Shown: in pieces, positions 37,208 to 45,730 of the stretch
Numbering within the stretch: the stretch's first letter is position 1
Layout of the letters: each line of letters opens with the position of its first letter
Assembly (NCBI RefSeq): GCF_004801395.1
Contig: NZ_SSOA01000010.1
Coordinates: 112,042-176,041, forward strand
Direction of reading: 5' to 3'
DNA: 64,000 nucleotides
DNA from: Gillisella terrae
Lineage (GTDB): Bacteria > Pseudomonadota > Alphaproteobacteria > Rhizobiales > Rhizobiaceae
Notes under the pieces: model-generated
The model's database searches: none
What the model was told of the DNA's origin: nothing
What the model saw: the letters and a program-made list of their open reading frames with translations, nothing else
Program-made: the position numbers and the translations under genes

Positions 37208-37237
37208 ACTTGGCCGAGGCCATCGCCTCGGCCAAGT
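37208..37237. terminator. Bidirectional terminator hairpin
   Basis: A 13-bp perfect stem, ACTTGGCCGAGGC and GCCTCGGCCAAGT, with a CATC loop lies between the convergent secDF and ABC exporter genes. There is no T-run. Confidence 0.75.
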
Positions 37238-37260
37238 CACTTACCTTTGCCAGCCATTTC

Positions 37261-39072
37261 TTACTCGCCAATCACCAAGCCCTTGGTCAATTCAAGTGCC
37301 TGCCGCTCAAACAAGCCGCGATAGATGCCGCCATTGATGCGGATCAGGCTTGCGTGGGTACCCTCTTCCGCAATCCGGCCCTGCTCGAACACCAACAGAC
37401 GGTCCAAAGCCCGCACGGTGGACAGACGGTGGGCGACAACCAATGTTGTGCGTCCCTGCATCAGCCGCTCCATGGCCTGTTGAATCAGCATTTCCGATTC
37501 TGAATCAAGGCTTGATGTTGCTTCATCCAAGATCAAAATCGGCGCATCGGCCAAAAACGCCCGGGCAATGGCAATGCGCTGACGCTCACCGCCCGAAAGC
37601 TTGATACCGCGCTCTCCAACCATGGTTGAATAGCCTTTCGGCAAGGCTTCAATAAAGCCATGCGCGCTGGCAAGCCGGGCGGCATTTTCAATCTCACGTG
37701 CACTTGCGCCCGGTTTTGCATAGGCAATGTTTTCGGCCAATGTCCGGTGAAACAGAATGGGCTCCTGCTGCACAATGGCAATTTGCCGACGCAGTGCCGC
37801 CTGCTGGGTGCGGGAGATATCCTGCCCGTCAATGCGGATCATGCCACCGTTCACGTCATGCAAACGCTGGATAAGCTTCACAAACGTGGTTTTGCCAGAG
37901 CCAGAATGCCCCACAAGGCCCACCCTTTCGCCCGGTTTGATCGTAACCGAAAAATCCCGATACAGCGGCGCGGAATGGCGGCCGTAATGGAAATTCACGC
38001 GGTCAAATTCAATCCGGCCTTCGGTGATGCGGATCGGCTTTGCACCCGGCATATCTTCGATACCCAGTGGTTGATCATGCAACCACACCAGTTCCTCCAT
38101 ATCGTTGACCGATTTTTGAAGGTTGCGAATGTGCATGCCCACTTCACGTAGGTAACCCTGCAAGATAAAGAACGCCGTCAGCACAAAGGTGATGTCGCCC
38201 GCGCTGGCCCGACCACTGGCCCAAAGCCACAAGGCAAGGCCCAAAACGCACCCGCGCAACAGTGCAAGCAACGCCGCTTGCATGGAGCCATTCAAGGTTC
38301 CGCGCGTCCACGTCCGACGTGTGCGGTCTTGCCATTTGCGCACCACCTTCGCGGTCCGCTCATCTTCGCGCGTTTCAGCGCCAAAGGCCTTCACAACCGC
38401 ATTGCAGGTGACAGCATCGGCCAGCACACCGCCTAGCCGGGTATCCCAACTGTTGGCGAGGCTTGCCATGGGTGCCACATAGCCCAAGGCCATGCTGGCA
38501 GTGAACACCAGAAACAGCAACGACCCGACCCCAACCAGCAGGCCCATCATGGGCCAATGCCACGCCATCAGCACGGTTGATCCTGTCAGCATCACCACCG
38601 ACGGAAACAGCGCCACGAACACGGTATCATTGAGCAAGTCCAGCGCCCACATGCCGCGCGTTGCCTTGCGCACCGTTGAGCCCGCAAAACTATTGGCATG
38701 CCAATCGCTGGAGAACCGCTGAATTCTGAAAAACGCATCACCCGCAATGTCTGCCATGCTGCGCAGGGTAAACTGGATGATGGTGGTGAAGGTTGCGTGG
38801 CGTAGCGCGACCGCCCCCACCGAGAGCGCCATCAGCCAGCCAAAAGCAGTCATGGCATTATGCCATGTCACCGCATCGCTGGCCTGACCGGTGACAACAG
38901 CATCAACCAGACGGCCAGAAAAGAGCGGTGTGAGAACATCGGCAAGCGTTGAGAGCAGAACGGCGCAGACCATAAACGCAGCCCGCCCAGGCTGACGCCG
39001 CCAATGAACCCAACAAAAACGAAAAACGTTCCTGAATGCCCCGGCACGCCGGGATTTTTTTCCAAACAGCAT
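37261..39072 (-). CDS. ABC exporter, fused permease and ATPase (MsbA-like)
   Basis: A 603-residue half-transporter. Six membrane helices are expected in residues 20-330. The nucleotide-binding domain follows (about 355-600) with Walker A GLVGHSGSGKTTFVKLI, signature LSGGERQRIAIARAF, Walker B ILILDEATSSLDSES and the H-loop VVAHRLSTV. ATG 39072 is preferred over an in-frame TTG five codons upstream; both lack a clear ribosome-binding site. It may move lipid, drug or peptide substrates out of the cytoplasm as a homodimer. The substrate cannot be told. Confidence 0.92.
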   Translation of the reverse strand: MLFGKKSRRAGAFRNVFRFCWVHWRRQPGRAAFMVCAVLLSTLADVLTPLFSGRLVDAVVTGQASDAVTWHNAMTAFGWLMALSVGAVALRHATFTTIIQFTLRSMADIAGDAFFRIQRFSSDWHANSFAGSTVRKATRGMWALDLLNDTVFVALFPSVVMLTGSTVLMAWHWPMMGLLVGVGSLLFLVFTASMALGYVAPMASLANSWDTRLGGVLADAVTCNAVVKAFGAETREDERTAKVVRKWQDRTRRTWTRGTLNGSMQAALLALLRGCVLGLALWLWASGRASAGDITFVLTAFFILQGYLREVGMHIRNLQKSVNDMEELVWLHDQPLGIEDMPGAKPIRITEGRIEFDRVNFHYGRHSAPLYRDFSVTIKPGERVGLVGHSGSGKTTFVKLIQRLHDVNGGMIRIDGQDISRTQQAALRRQIAIVQQEPILFHRTLAENIAYAKPGASAREIENAARLASAHGFIEALPKGYSTMVGERGIKLSGGERQRIAIARAFLADAPILILDEATSSLDSESEMLIQQAMERLMQGRTTLVVAHRLSTVRALDRLLVFEQGRIAEEGTHASLIRINGGIYRGLFERQALELTKGLVIGE

Positions 39073-39519
39073 AATAAATTCCGGCAACCGCCGGCCTCAC
39101 GAAATAGAGATTGAGAGAGCCGTACGCAAAGAAATGCCAACGGCAGAATTTAGAATTTGAAAGATGAGAAGCTCAGAACTCGAACGGCTGAGCAATCAAC
39201 GAAAGAGGCTGCTATGCAGCAACACCAGGCATTGCGCCAGATCGGACCCCGGTCGCGATATTGGCTGATGCCACGGGAGATTTTGAAAAATATGCCATCA
39301 TAAACCTCCCTTTGAGCGCGTTGATAATGCAAAAATTGTAGACGGTTGAAAAATGGATGCCAAGACCGTTTTTTGCCGAAAATCAAGGTAATGGGCAACC
39401 GTGCCAAATTCGCCACAGTCATTTATCAAAAATCTACCTTTTTCGAAGTAGTCTCTGGGCGCAGCCCCAGAGCCACGGGCGGCTTGGATCAGAATGGCGA
39501 TGGCTGGAGACACACCCCT
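39073..39519. other. Divergent intergenic region
   Basis: About 450 bases between the divergent ABC exporter and MscS-type genes. It must hold both promoters. The open frame into the MscS gene begins at 39346 but has no signal peptide there. No operator or RNA was recognised. Confidence 0.4.
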
Positions 39520-41700
39520 ATGAACGGCAGCTTGCGGTTCTCGTTTCAAAGCCTCAGAATTTTATTTTTGCTGATCGCCGTTAGTTTTTTCTTCGGGTTA
39601 TCATCGCATTCCTTTGCTGCCGACCAAACGGTGACCATTCATATCGGCCCCGGGCAAACCAGCAGCGACATTGAAAAAGTGTTGAATGCTGCCAAAAGCC
39701 TCGGAAAACCTGTGGAGGTTGACTGGACAGCCGCACCCGCAGCCCCGTTGCAGACAACAGGCGCTTCAACAGACGCCGACATGATGATGTCCGCCTACAG
39801 CACGATACTGGCGACGCTTGTTCGCGGCGGCGACATTGCACTCACCGGGTTGTACGGATTGCCCACCGCGTTGCACAATAGCTGGACCGCTCTTTCGGAC
39901 GAAGATTCAGGCATGGAAGATGTCGGCTATACCGTTGCCATCGCCATTTTCTCGGGGATGGCGGCGGCCTTGGCTTTTCTGTTCGTCTTCACCCGGTTTG
40001 CACCAAAATTAAAATCGGACCGCGAGCCCTTGGCCAAAGCATGGACGGCCGCACTGCGTCTGTTTGGCGATCTGTGTGCTCTGATCTTGTTTCTCGCCAT
40101 CACCCGCAGCAGCGTCCATATGTCGCTGGCATCAGGCTCTTTTGCGCGAGAGGTTGCAGGCGGTATTATCCAAACGGTGTCCTTGACCGCTGCATTTGCG
40201 GCTGCGGGTCGACTGTTGTTTTACCACAATGGATCATCTGGACCCTTGCTCGACATTGCCAATCCCCGCTGGCATCTCGGTATGACCATCGGCTTTGGTG
40301 CCCTTTCCGGCATTATTGCCGCAACGCTCAGGCTGGCAGATACCCGCGGGCTGGACCCGATGGCCACGGATGGCTGGCTGTTTTTGAGCTCCACCATTCT
40401 CACGATTTACAAGCTTACCTGGGTCATTGTCGGTCGAAACGATATCGCCGCTGCATTTTCCGGCCGTGATGCCAATGGTCTGTCGCGGGCCGCGGGTAAG
40501 GCAACCGTCTATTTCTACGCGCTTTCTGTCATCTTCATATGGCTGCTCGGCTTTTTGGTGACGGGAACAGCGCAAAATGCCACGTGGTCGCGGGTGGCTG
40601 GCTCAAGCCAGGTGCTGTTCGTACTGATGCCAATTTTGGGGCGAGGCATTTCGGCGCTGTTTCGTTTGCTTGGCAATAAGCGCGAAGCCGCATCCGGTGC
40701 GGGGTTTCCGTCGGTACTGCTTTGGGCGTTGCGTATTCCCTTCGCTGGAGCATGCTGGATTTTTGGCATCCAGTTTACCCTTGTTATGTGGCGGCCGCTG
40801 CTGGATGGAGCGGGAATCGCGACGTCCACCTGGCTGGTCCATCTTCAGCAATTTGGCATTGCCGCAGTGTGTAGCTGGTTTGCATGCAGCTTCTTGTGGA
40901 AATATTTTGAGGCAGTCTCGCCAGACAAGGGCGTGGCTTTGCCCGGCCATGATGATGCCGCGCATAAGACAACAAGCCGGCTTTCAACAGTGCTGCCCGT
41001 GGTGCGCAATCTGGTGCTGGGTGCGGTGGTTTCCATTGCCCTGCTGGTCACATTGTCCTCCTTGGGTGTCGATGTCGCACCGCTTCTGGCAGGGTTCGGC
41101 GTTTTGGGTCTGGCCCTGTCCTTTGGCTCGCAAACACTGGTGAAGGATGTTGTTTCCGGCATCTTCTTTCTCGCCGAAGATGCGTTTCGCATTGGTGAGT
41201 ATATCGATACCGGAAAATTGAAGGGGACCGTTGAGCAAATCTCGCTGCGATCGATCCGGCTTCGCCACCAAAACGGCCCAATCCACACCATCCCATTCGG
41301 CCAGATCACCGCCGTCACCAATTTCAGCCGCGATTGGGGCACGATTAAATTCGAACTGCGCTTTGATCGCGACGCAGAATTGGACACCATCCGCCGAACA
41401 GCGAAAAAAGTCGGTTTGGCCATGCTGGAAGATCCGGAATTTGGTCATGAATTCCTTGTACCCCTAAAAATGCAGGGCATTCAGGAAGTCAACGAAAACT
41501 CCATGGTCATCCGCTTCAAATTCACCTCTCGCCCCGGAAATCCGAGCATTATCAAGCGCGAAGGCATTCGTCGGCTTTTGAGCGCTTTCAAGCAGGCGGG
41601 CCTCAATCTTGCGTCAAACGCTGTCGTTGTGCGCAATGGCAGCGGCACTCTGACAGATGGGGCAGCCGCAATACCAATGCCGATTGCAAATCAACCCTGA
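39520..41700 (+). CDS. Large MscS-family mechanosensitive channel
   Basis: A 726-residue inner-membrane protein. ATG 39520 follows GGAG and opens a signal peptide (ILFLLIAVSFFFGLSSHSFAAD, cleavage near residue 36); the frame extends 58 codons upstream without one. A periplasmic part and about eight extra helices precede the MscS core near residues 500-560: VVSIALLVTLSSLGVDVAPLLAGFGVLGLALSFGSQTLVKDVVSGIFFLAEDAFRIGEYI, which holds the Gly/Ala-rich pore helix and the start of the beta domain. Such large members release solutes upon hypo-osmotic shock. It stands alone. Confidence 0.92.
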   Translation: MNGSLRFSFQSLRILFLLIAVSFFFGLSSHSFAADQTVTIHIGPGQTSSDIEKVLNAAKSLGKPVEVDWTAAPAAPLQTTGASTDADMMMSAYSTILATLVRGGDIALTGLYGLPTALHNSWTALSDEDSGMEDVGYTVAIAIFSGMAAALAFLFVFTRFAPKLKSDREPLAKAWTAALRLFGDLCALILFLAITRSSVHMSLASGSFAREVAGGIIQTVSLTAAFAAAGRLLFYHNGSSGPLLDIANPRWHLGMTIGFGALSGIIAATLRLADTRGLDPMATDGWLFLSSTILTIYKLTWVIVGRNDIAAAFSGRDANGLSRAAGKATVYFYALSVIFIWLLGFLVTGTAQNATWSRVAGSSQVLFVLMPILGRGISALFRLLGNKREAASGAGFPSVLLWALRIPFAGACWIFGIQFTLVMWRPLLDGAGIATSTWLVHLQQFGIAAVCSWFACSFLWKYFEAVSPDKGVALPGHDDAAHKTTSRLSTVLPVVRNLVLGAVVSIALLVTLSSLGVDVAPLLAGFGVLGLALSFGSQTLVKDVVSGIFFLAEDAFRIGEYIDTGKLKGTVEQISLRSIRLRHQNGPIHTIPFGQITAVTNFSRDWGTIKFELRFDRDAELDTIRRTAKKVGLAMLEDPEFGHEFLVPLKMQGIQEVNENSMVIRFKFTSRPGNPSIIKREGIRRLLSAFKQAGLNLASNAVVVRNGSGTLTDGAAAIPMPIANQP

Positions 41701-41771
41701 TATATCTTATCTGTATTCTTTAGAACATTTTCACTCTGCTTAACGTCTCCATGTATCTCGCACCTAGAACT

Positions 41772-41786
41772 TGACTTCTTAAGTCA
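41772..41786. promoter_or_regulatory. Probable RirA iron-responsive operator
   Basis: TGACTTCTTAAGTCA fits the RirA box TGA-N9-TCA of Hyphomicrobiales and is also a perfect 6-bp-arm palindrome. It lies 50 bp before the TTG start of the iron-binding protein gene, where a repressor would block the promoter. Role inferred from motif and context. Confidence 0.65.
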
Positions 41787-41835
41787 TCTTATTTAGTTGA
41801 ATGCATAGACCAAGTCGATTTCACAGGAGACACAC

Positions 41836-42858
41836 TTGAGAACCTCTCGCATCCGTGGGGCAAAAGCCCTTGCTGTTTTCGCCGCGCTTTTGGCCACTGG
41901 CCCCGCTTCCTATGCCGTTGCCGCCGACGGCGAAGGGATCGTTGTCTACAACGCGCAGCACGAAAGCTTGGGGCGCGAGTGGATCGATGCCTTCACCAAA
42001 GCCACTGGCATTAAAGTGACAGTCCGTCAGGGCAGCGACATGCAGCTTGCCAATCAATTGGTGCAGGAAGGCGTTGCCTCCCCAGCCGACGTGTTTTTGA
42101 CTGAAAATTCCCCTGCCATGACCTTGGTGGACAATGCTGGCCTGTTTGCCCCGGTCGACAAAGACACGCTTGAACAAGTGCCTGCCGAGTTCCGTCCGGC
42201 CAATGGCCACTGGATTGGCATTGCGGCCCGCTCAACCGTTTTTGCCTATGACAAAAACAAGCTGAGCGCCGACAAGCTGCCGAAGTCGTTGTTGGATCTG
42301 GCCGATCCAGCCTGGAAAGGCCGTTGGGCAGCATCACCTTCCGGTGCAGATTTTCAGGCCATTGTCAGCGCCCTTCTGGAGTTGAAGGGTGAAGAAGCAA
42401 CAGCCAAATGGCTGAAGGCTCTCAAAGAAAATGCCACCTTCTATAAAGGCAACAGCGTTGCCATGAAGGCTGTGAATGCTGGCGAAGTAGAAGGTGCGGT
42501 GATCTATCATTACTACTGGTTTGGTGATCAGGCCAAGACCGGCGAAAACAGCAAGAATGTTGCTTTGCATTATTTCAAGCATCAGGACCCTGGTGCGTTT
42601 GTGAGCACATCGGGTGCCGGGATCATCAAATCCACCCAGCACATGAAGGATGCACAGGCGTTCTTGAAGTTCCTGACCAGCAAAGACGGTCAGGCCATTC
42701 TCAAAAACGGCACCTCGTTTGAATATGCTGTCGCCAAGGGCGCAGAATCCAATCCTAAGCTGGTTCCCCTCAAGGATCTTGATGCGCCAAAGGTTGAGCC
42801 TTCCAAGCTGAACAACCAAAAAGTAACAGAAATGATGACGGCAGCCGGCATTTTGTAA
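41836..42858 (+). CDS. fbpA: Iron(III) ABC transporter substrate-binding protein
   Basis: A 340-residue periplasmic protein of the FbpA/SfuA/AfuA type that captures ferric iron. It begins with TTG 41836 after AGGAGA; residues 1-30 are a signal peptide (ALAVFAALLATGPASYAVAAD). The mature start GIVVYNAQHESLGREWIDAFTKATGIKV is typical of the family. The C-terminal GAVIYHYYWFG contains the tyrosine pair that usually coordinates iron. It is first in an ABC operon with a two-domain permease and ATPase. A hairpin and a terminator-like structure between it and the permease may raise its level relative to the others. Confidence 0.92.
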   Translation: MRTSRIRGAKALAVFAALLATGPASYAVAADGEGIVVYNAQHESLGREWIDAFTKATGIKVTVRQGSDMQLANQLVQEGVASPADVFLTENSPAMTLVDNAGLFAPVDKDTLEQVPAEFRPANGHWIGIAARSTVFAYDKNKLSADKLPKSLLDLADPAWKGRWAASPSGADFQAIVSALLELKGEEATAKWLKALKENATFYKGNSVAMKAVNAGEVEGAVIYHYYWFGDQAKTGENSKNVALHYFKHQDPGAFVSTSGAGIIKSTQHMKDAQAFLKFLTSKDGQAILKNGTSFEYAVAKGAESNPKLVPLKDLDAPKVEPSKLNNQKVTEMMTAAGIL

Positions 42859-42864
42859 TGCCCT

Positions 42865-42884
42865 GCGTCACCTGTTGGTGACGC
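42865..42884 (+). terminator. Hairpin after iron-binding protein gene
   Basis: GCGTCACC and GGTGACGC form a perfect 8-bp stem with a TGTT loop just after the stop codon. There is no T-run; it may protect the upstream mRNA end. Confidence 0.55.
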
Positions 42885-42930
42885 CTGAAACTATTGTCTT
42901 TTGCTCAAGAAAGGCTTAGGCCAGACATCT

Positions 42931-42967
42931 GCAATCGCTTTGAAAAAAGCGATTGCATCGTTTTTTA
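42931..42967 (+). terminator. Intra-operon terminator/attenuator
   Basis: GCAATCGCTTT (42931-42941) and AAAGCGATTGC (42946-42956) form an 11-bp perfect stem followed by ATCGTTTTTTATC. It sits between the binding protein and permease genes, so only part of the transcripts should continue. Confidence 0.85.
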
Positions 42968-43044
42968 TCTGCGCGATTTGAGCGCAGAGAACCAAGAGTG
43001 ATCAGGCAATCTTGCTGCAAGATAACAGACGACAGGCACATAAT

Positions 43045-44607
43045 ATGCAGGCATTGGTTCCGGGTGGCAGGCGTTCTGCCTTCCGCAGGCCAACATCGCA
43101 TGTCGGTCTTCTTGCCATTGCCAGCATCGTCGCCCTCGTCAGTCTCGTTCCGCTCGGGTTTATTGTCTGGGTGACGATAGACGTCGGCTGGAATACCGTG
43201 GTTGAGCTGGTTTTTCGCGGCCGTGTTGGCGATTTGCTGATCAATACGGTGTTGTTGGAAGCCACAACCCTTCCCATCACCGTTGCCCTTTCCGTTGCTC
43301 TGGCATGGCTTATTGAGCGCACAGACCTTCCCTTTCCCAATCTCTGGTCATGGTTGATGGTCACGCCTCTGGCTGTGCCAGCCTTTGTGCACAGCTACGC
43401 ATGGATTGGCGTTGCCCCCGGCATGCATGGGCTGTGGAGCGCTGTTTTCATCTCGGTTATTGCCTATTTTCCCTTCATTTATCTGCCTGTTGCAGCCACC
43501 TTGCGGCGGCTGGACCCATCCATAGAAGACGCCGCAGCATCTTTGGGGCTTGGGCCTTGGCGCGTGTTTTTTCGCGTGGTTTTGCCGCAATTGCGTCTGG
43601 CTATTTTAGCTGGCGGCCTGTTGGTGGCGCTGCATTTGCTGTCAGAATACGGTCTGTTTGTCATGATCCGCTTCGATACGTTTGCAACAGCCATCGTTGA
43701 TCAGTTTCAATCCGCCTATAACAGCGCAGCCTCCAACATGCTGAGCGGCGTTTTGGTGCTGTGCTGCATTCTGCTGCTGGGTTTTGATAGCCTTTTGCGC
43801 GGCAAGGAGCGTTATGCCCGTGTCGGCTCAGGCTCTATCAGGCCCATCCAGCGCCGGGTACTTGGCATCTATCTCATACCGGCATTGCTGCTGCCCGCGA
43901 TTGTTGCCATCCTGGCTCTGGGTGTGCCTGTTTATACGCTGTTTCGCTGGCTTTATATCGGTGGTGCAAGTATTTGGCGGATGGACACCGTTGGCAATGC
44001 CTTTATTCAGACGATTGTACTGGCCCTTGCGGGCGGCGTGCTGGCCATGGTGACGGCAACCCCTATGGCGTGGTTGTCGGTGCGCGCACCTAGCCGTTTT
44101 CAGCGCATTCTGGAAGCCTGCCATTATTATGTCGGCTCGCTGCCGGGTGTTGTTGTCGCTCTATCGTTGGTGACCATTACCGTGCGTTTGTTTTTGCCGC
44201 TGTATCAAACCTTTGCCACCCTGATTATCGCTTACATTCTGCTGTTTTTGCCCCGCGCCATGGTTGGCCTGCGGGCAAGCGTTGCCCAAGCCCCGATTGA
44301 GCTGGAGCGCGCCGCCATGAGCCTTGGCAAAAGCCCGACTGTTGCCGTTTGGCTCACCACCATGCGGCTGGCAGCCCCCGGTGCTGCGGCCAGTATTGCG
44401 CTTGTGGCCATGGGCATTACCAATGAACTGACCGCAACGCTGATGCTTGCCCCCAATGGCGTGGAAACATTGGCAACAAAATTCTGGTCGCTCACCAGTG
44501 AGATAGACTACGTGGCGGCAGCGCCGCATGCGGTGATGATGGTGGTTTTGTCCCTGCCCCTCACCCTCCTGTTGCAATCGCAATCCAAACGCACGGCTGG
44601 CCAATGA
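43045..44607 (+). CDS. fbpB: Iron(III) ABC transporter permease (two fused halves)
   Basis: A 520-residue permease with about twelve membrane helices, two copies of the BPD_transp_1 domain as in FbpB/SfuB. EAA-loop sequences are visible in both halves: [27 protein letters not shown] near residue 160, and [30 protein letters not shown] near residue 430. ATG 43045 is preferred; an in-frame TTG at 43012 would add 11 codons. It overlaps the ATPase gene by 4 bp (ATGA), so both are translated together. Confidence 0.92.
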   Translation: MQALVPGGRRSAFRRPTSHVGLLAIASIVALVSLVPLGFIVWVTIDVGWNTVVELVFRGRVGDLLINTVLLEATTLPITVALSVALAWLIERTDLPFPNLWSWLMVTPLAVPAFVHSYAWIGVAPGMHGLWSAVFISVIAYFPFIYLPVAATLRRLDPSIEDAAASLGLGPWRVFFRVVLPQLRLAILAGGLLVALHLLSEYGLFVMIRFDTFATAIVDQFQSAYNSAASNMLSGVLVLCCILLLGFDSLLRGKERYARVGSGSIRPIQRRVLGIYLIPALLLPAIVAILALGVPVYTLFRWLYIGGASIWRMDTVGNAFIQTIVLALAGGVLAMVTATPMAWLSVRAPSRFQRILEACHYYVGSLPGVVVALSLVTITVRLFLPLYQTFATLIIAYILLFLPRAMVGLRASVAQAPIELERAAMSLGKSPTVAVWLTTMRLAAPGAAASIALVAMGITNELTATLMLAPNGVETLATKFWSLTSEIDYVAAAPHAVMMVVLSLPLTLLLQSQSKRTAGQ

Positions 44608-45641
44608 CATTTCTCGATATTCACGCCGTCAGCAAACGCTATGGCACAACGCAAGCCTTGAACGCCGTGTCCCTCAGCATCGCAAAGGGCAGCAGAACGG
44701 CAATCGTTGGTCCGTCCGGCTCTGGAAAATCCACCCTTTTGCGGCTGATTGCCGGCTTTGAAACGCCAGACGCGGGCACCATCACCCTCGACGATCAATT
44801 GCAGGCCGATGCAGACTTTTTGATACCCGCTCACAAACGCGGCATCGGTCTCGTATCGCAAGATGGAGCGCTTTTTCCCCATCTAAGCATTGCCGATAAC
44901 ATCGGCTTTGGTATTGAGCGTGGCGCGCCGGATCGTGAAAAGCGCATTGCCAATCTGGCCGATATGGTTGAACTGGATGCCGTCATGCTGGCAAGACGTC
45001 CCCATCAGCTCTCGGGCGGACAGCAACAGCGGGTGGCGTTGGCGCGCGCACTTGCACGACAACCACGGCTGATGCTGTTAGACGAGCCGTTTTCGGCACT
45101 CGACACCGGCCTTCGCGAAACCATGCGCAAGGCAGTGTCCCGGCTGCTGGCGCAAGCGGGCATTACCACCATTCTCGTCACCCATGATCAAACTGAGGCC
45201 ATGTCATTTGCCGATCAACTGGCCGTGTTGCGTGACGGTGCCGTGGTGCAGGTCGGCGCGCCGCGCGCCCTTTATGAGCGCCCGGTTGATCGCGAAACTG
45301 CCCTGTTTTTGGGCGATGCGGTTCTTTTGCCCGCCACAATTTCCAACGGTGTTGCAGACTGTGTTCTTGGAAAAATTCCGGTTGAGGGCACAGCCTATGG
45401 ACAACGCGACATCATGCTGCGGCCTGAGCAAATTACGATCAGCCAGCAGGCAAAGCCAACCATTCGCCCCGTTGAAGTCACCGACATCGATTTTGCCGGG
45501 GCCACCGGCACCGTGACATTGAACACCCAAGATGCATCAACTGCCGCCCAACCGCTCTCCATCAGAGTGTCGCGGCTCGATTTGCCCTCACCCGGAGATT
45601 TTGTCTATCTCAGTGTCACAGGTGCCGCTTACGTTTTGTAG
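44604..45641 (+). CDS. fbpC: Iron(III) ABC transporter ATP-binding protein
   Basis: A 345-residue ATPase that drives iron import. Walker [15 protein letters not shown] (about residues 34-47), signature [15 protein letters not shown], Walker [13 protein letters not shown] and H-loop VTHDQTEAM are all present. A C-terminal TOBE-like regulatory domain follows (about 240-345), as in FbpC and other CUT1/MalK-type ATPases. Its start overlaps the permease stop. Confidence 0.93.
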   Translation: MTFLDIHAVSKRYGTTQALNAVSLSIAKGSRTAIVGPSGSGKSTLLRLIAGFETPDAGTITLDDQLQADADFLIPAHKRGIGLVSQDGALFPHLSIADNIGFGIERGAPDREKRIANLADMVELDAVMLARRPHQLSGGQQQRVALARALARQPRLMLLDEPFSALDTGLRETMRKAVSRLLAQAGITTILVTHDQTEAMSFADQLAVLRDGAVVQVGAPRALYERPVDRETALFLGDAVLLPATISNGVADCVLGKIPVEGTAYGQRDIMLRPEQITISQQAKPTIRPVEVTDIDFAGATGTVTLNTQDASTAAQPLSIRVSRLDLPSPGDFVYLSVTGAAYVL

Positions 45642-45691
45642 GCTTGGTTCAAATCAAGTCCTCTGACGTCAACCTGCGCGCCGGAGCAGAA

Positions 45692-45716
45692 AGCGGCAGA
45701 CACATCGCCTGCCGCT
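45692..45716. terminator. Hairpin between convergent fbpC and ftsK-like genes
   Basis: AGCGGCAG (45692-45699) and CTGCCGCT (45709-45716) form a perfect 8-bp stem with a 9-base loop. There is no clear T-run on either strand. Confidence 0.55.
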
Positions 45717-45730
45717 CATATCTTGATCGA

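Noticed and set aside
41720..41745. Irr-type iron control element near the iron operon
   Set aside because: TTTAGAA occurs once but the symmetric TTCTAAA half is absent; the RirA box explains the context better.
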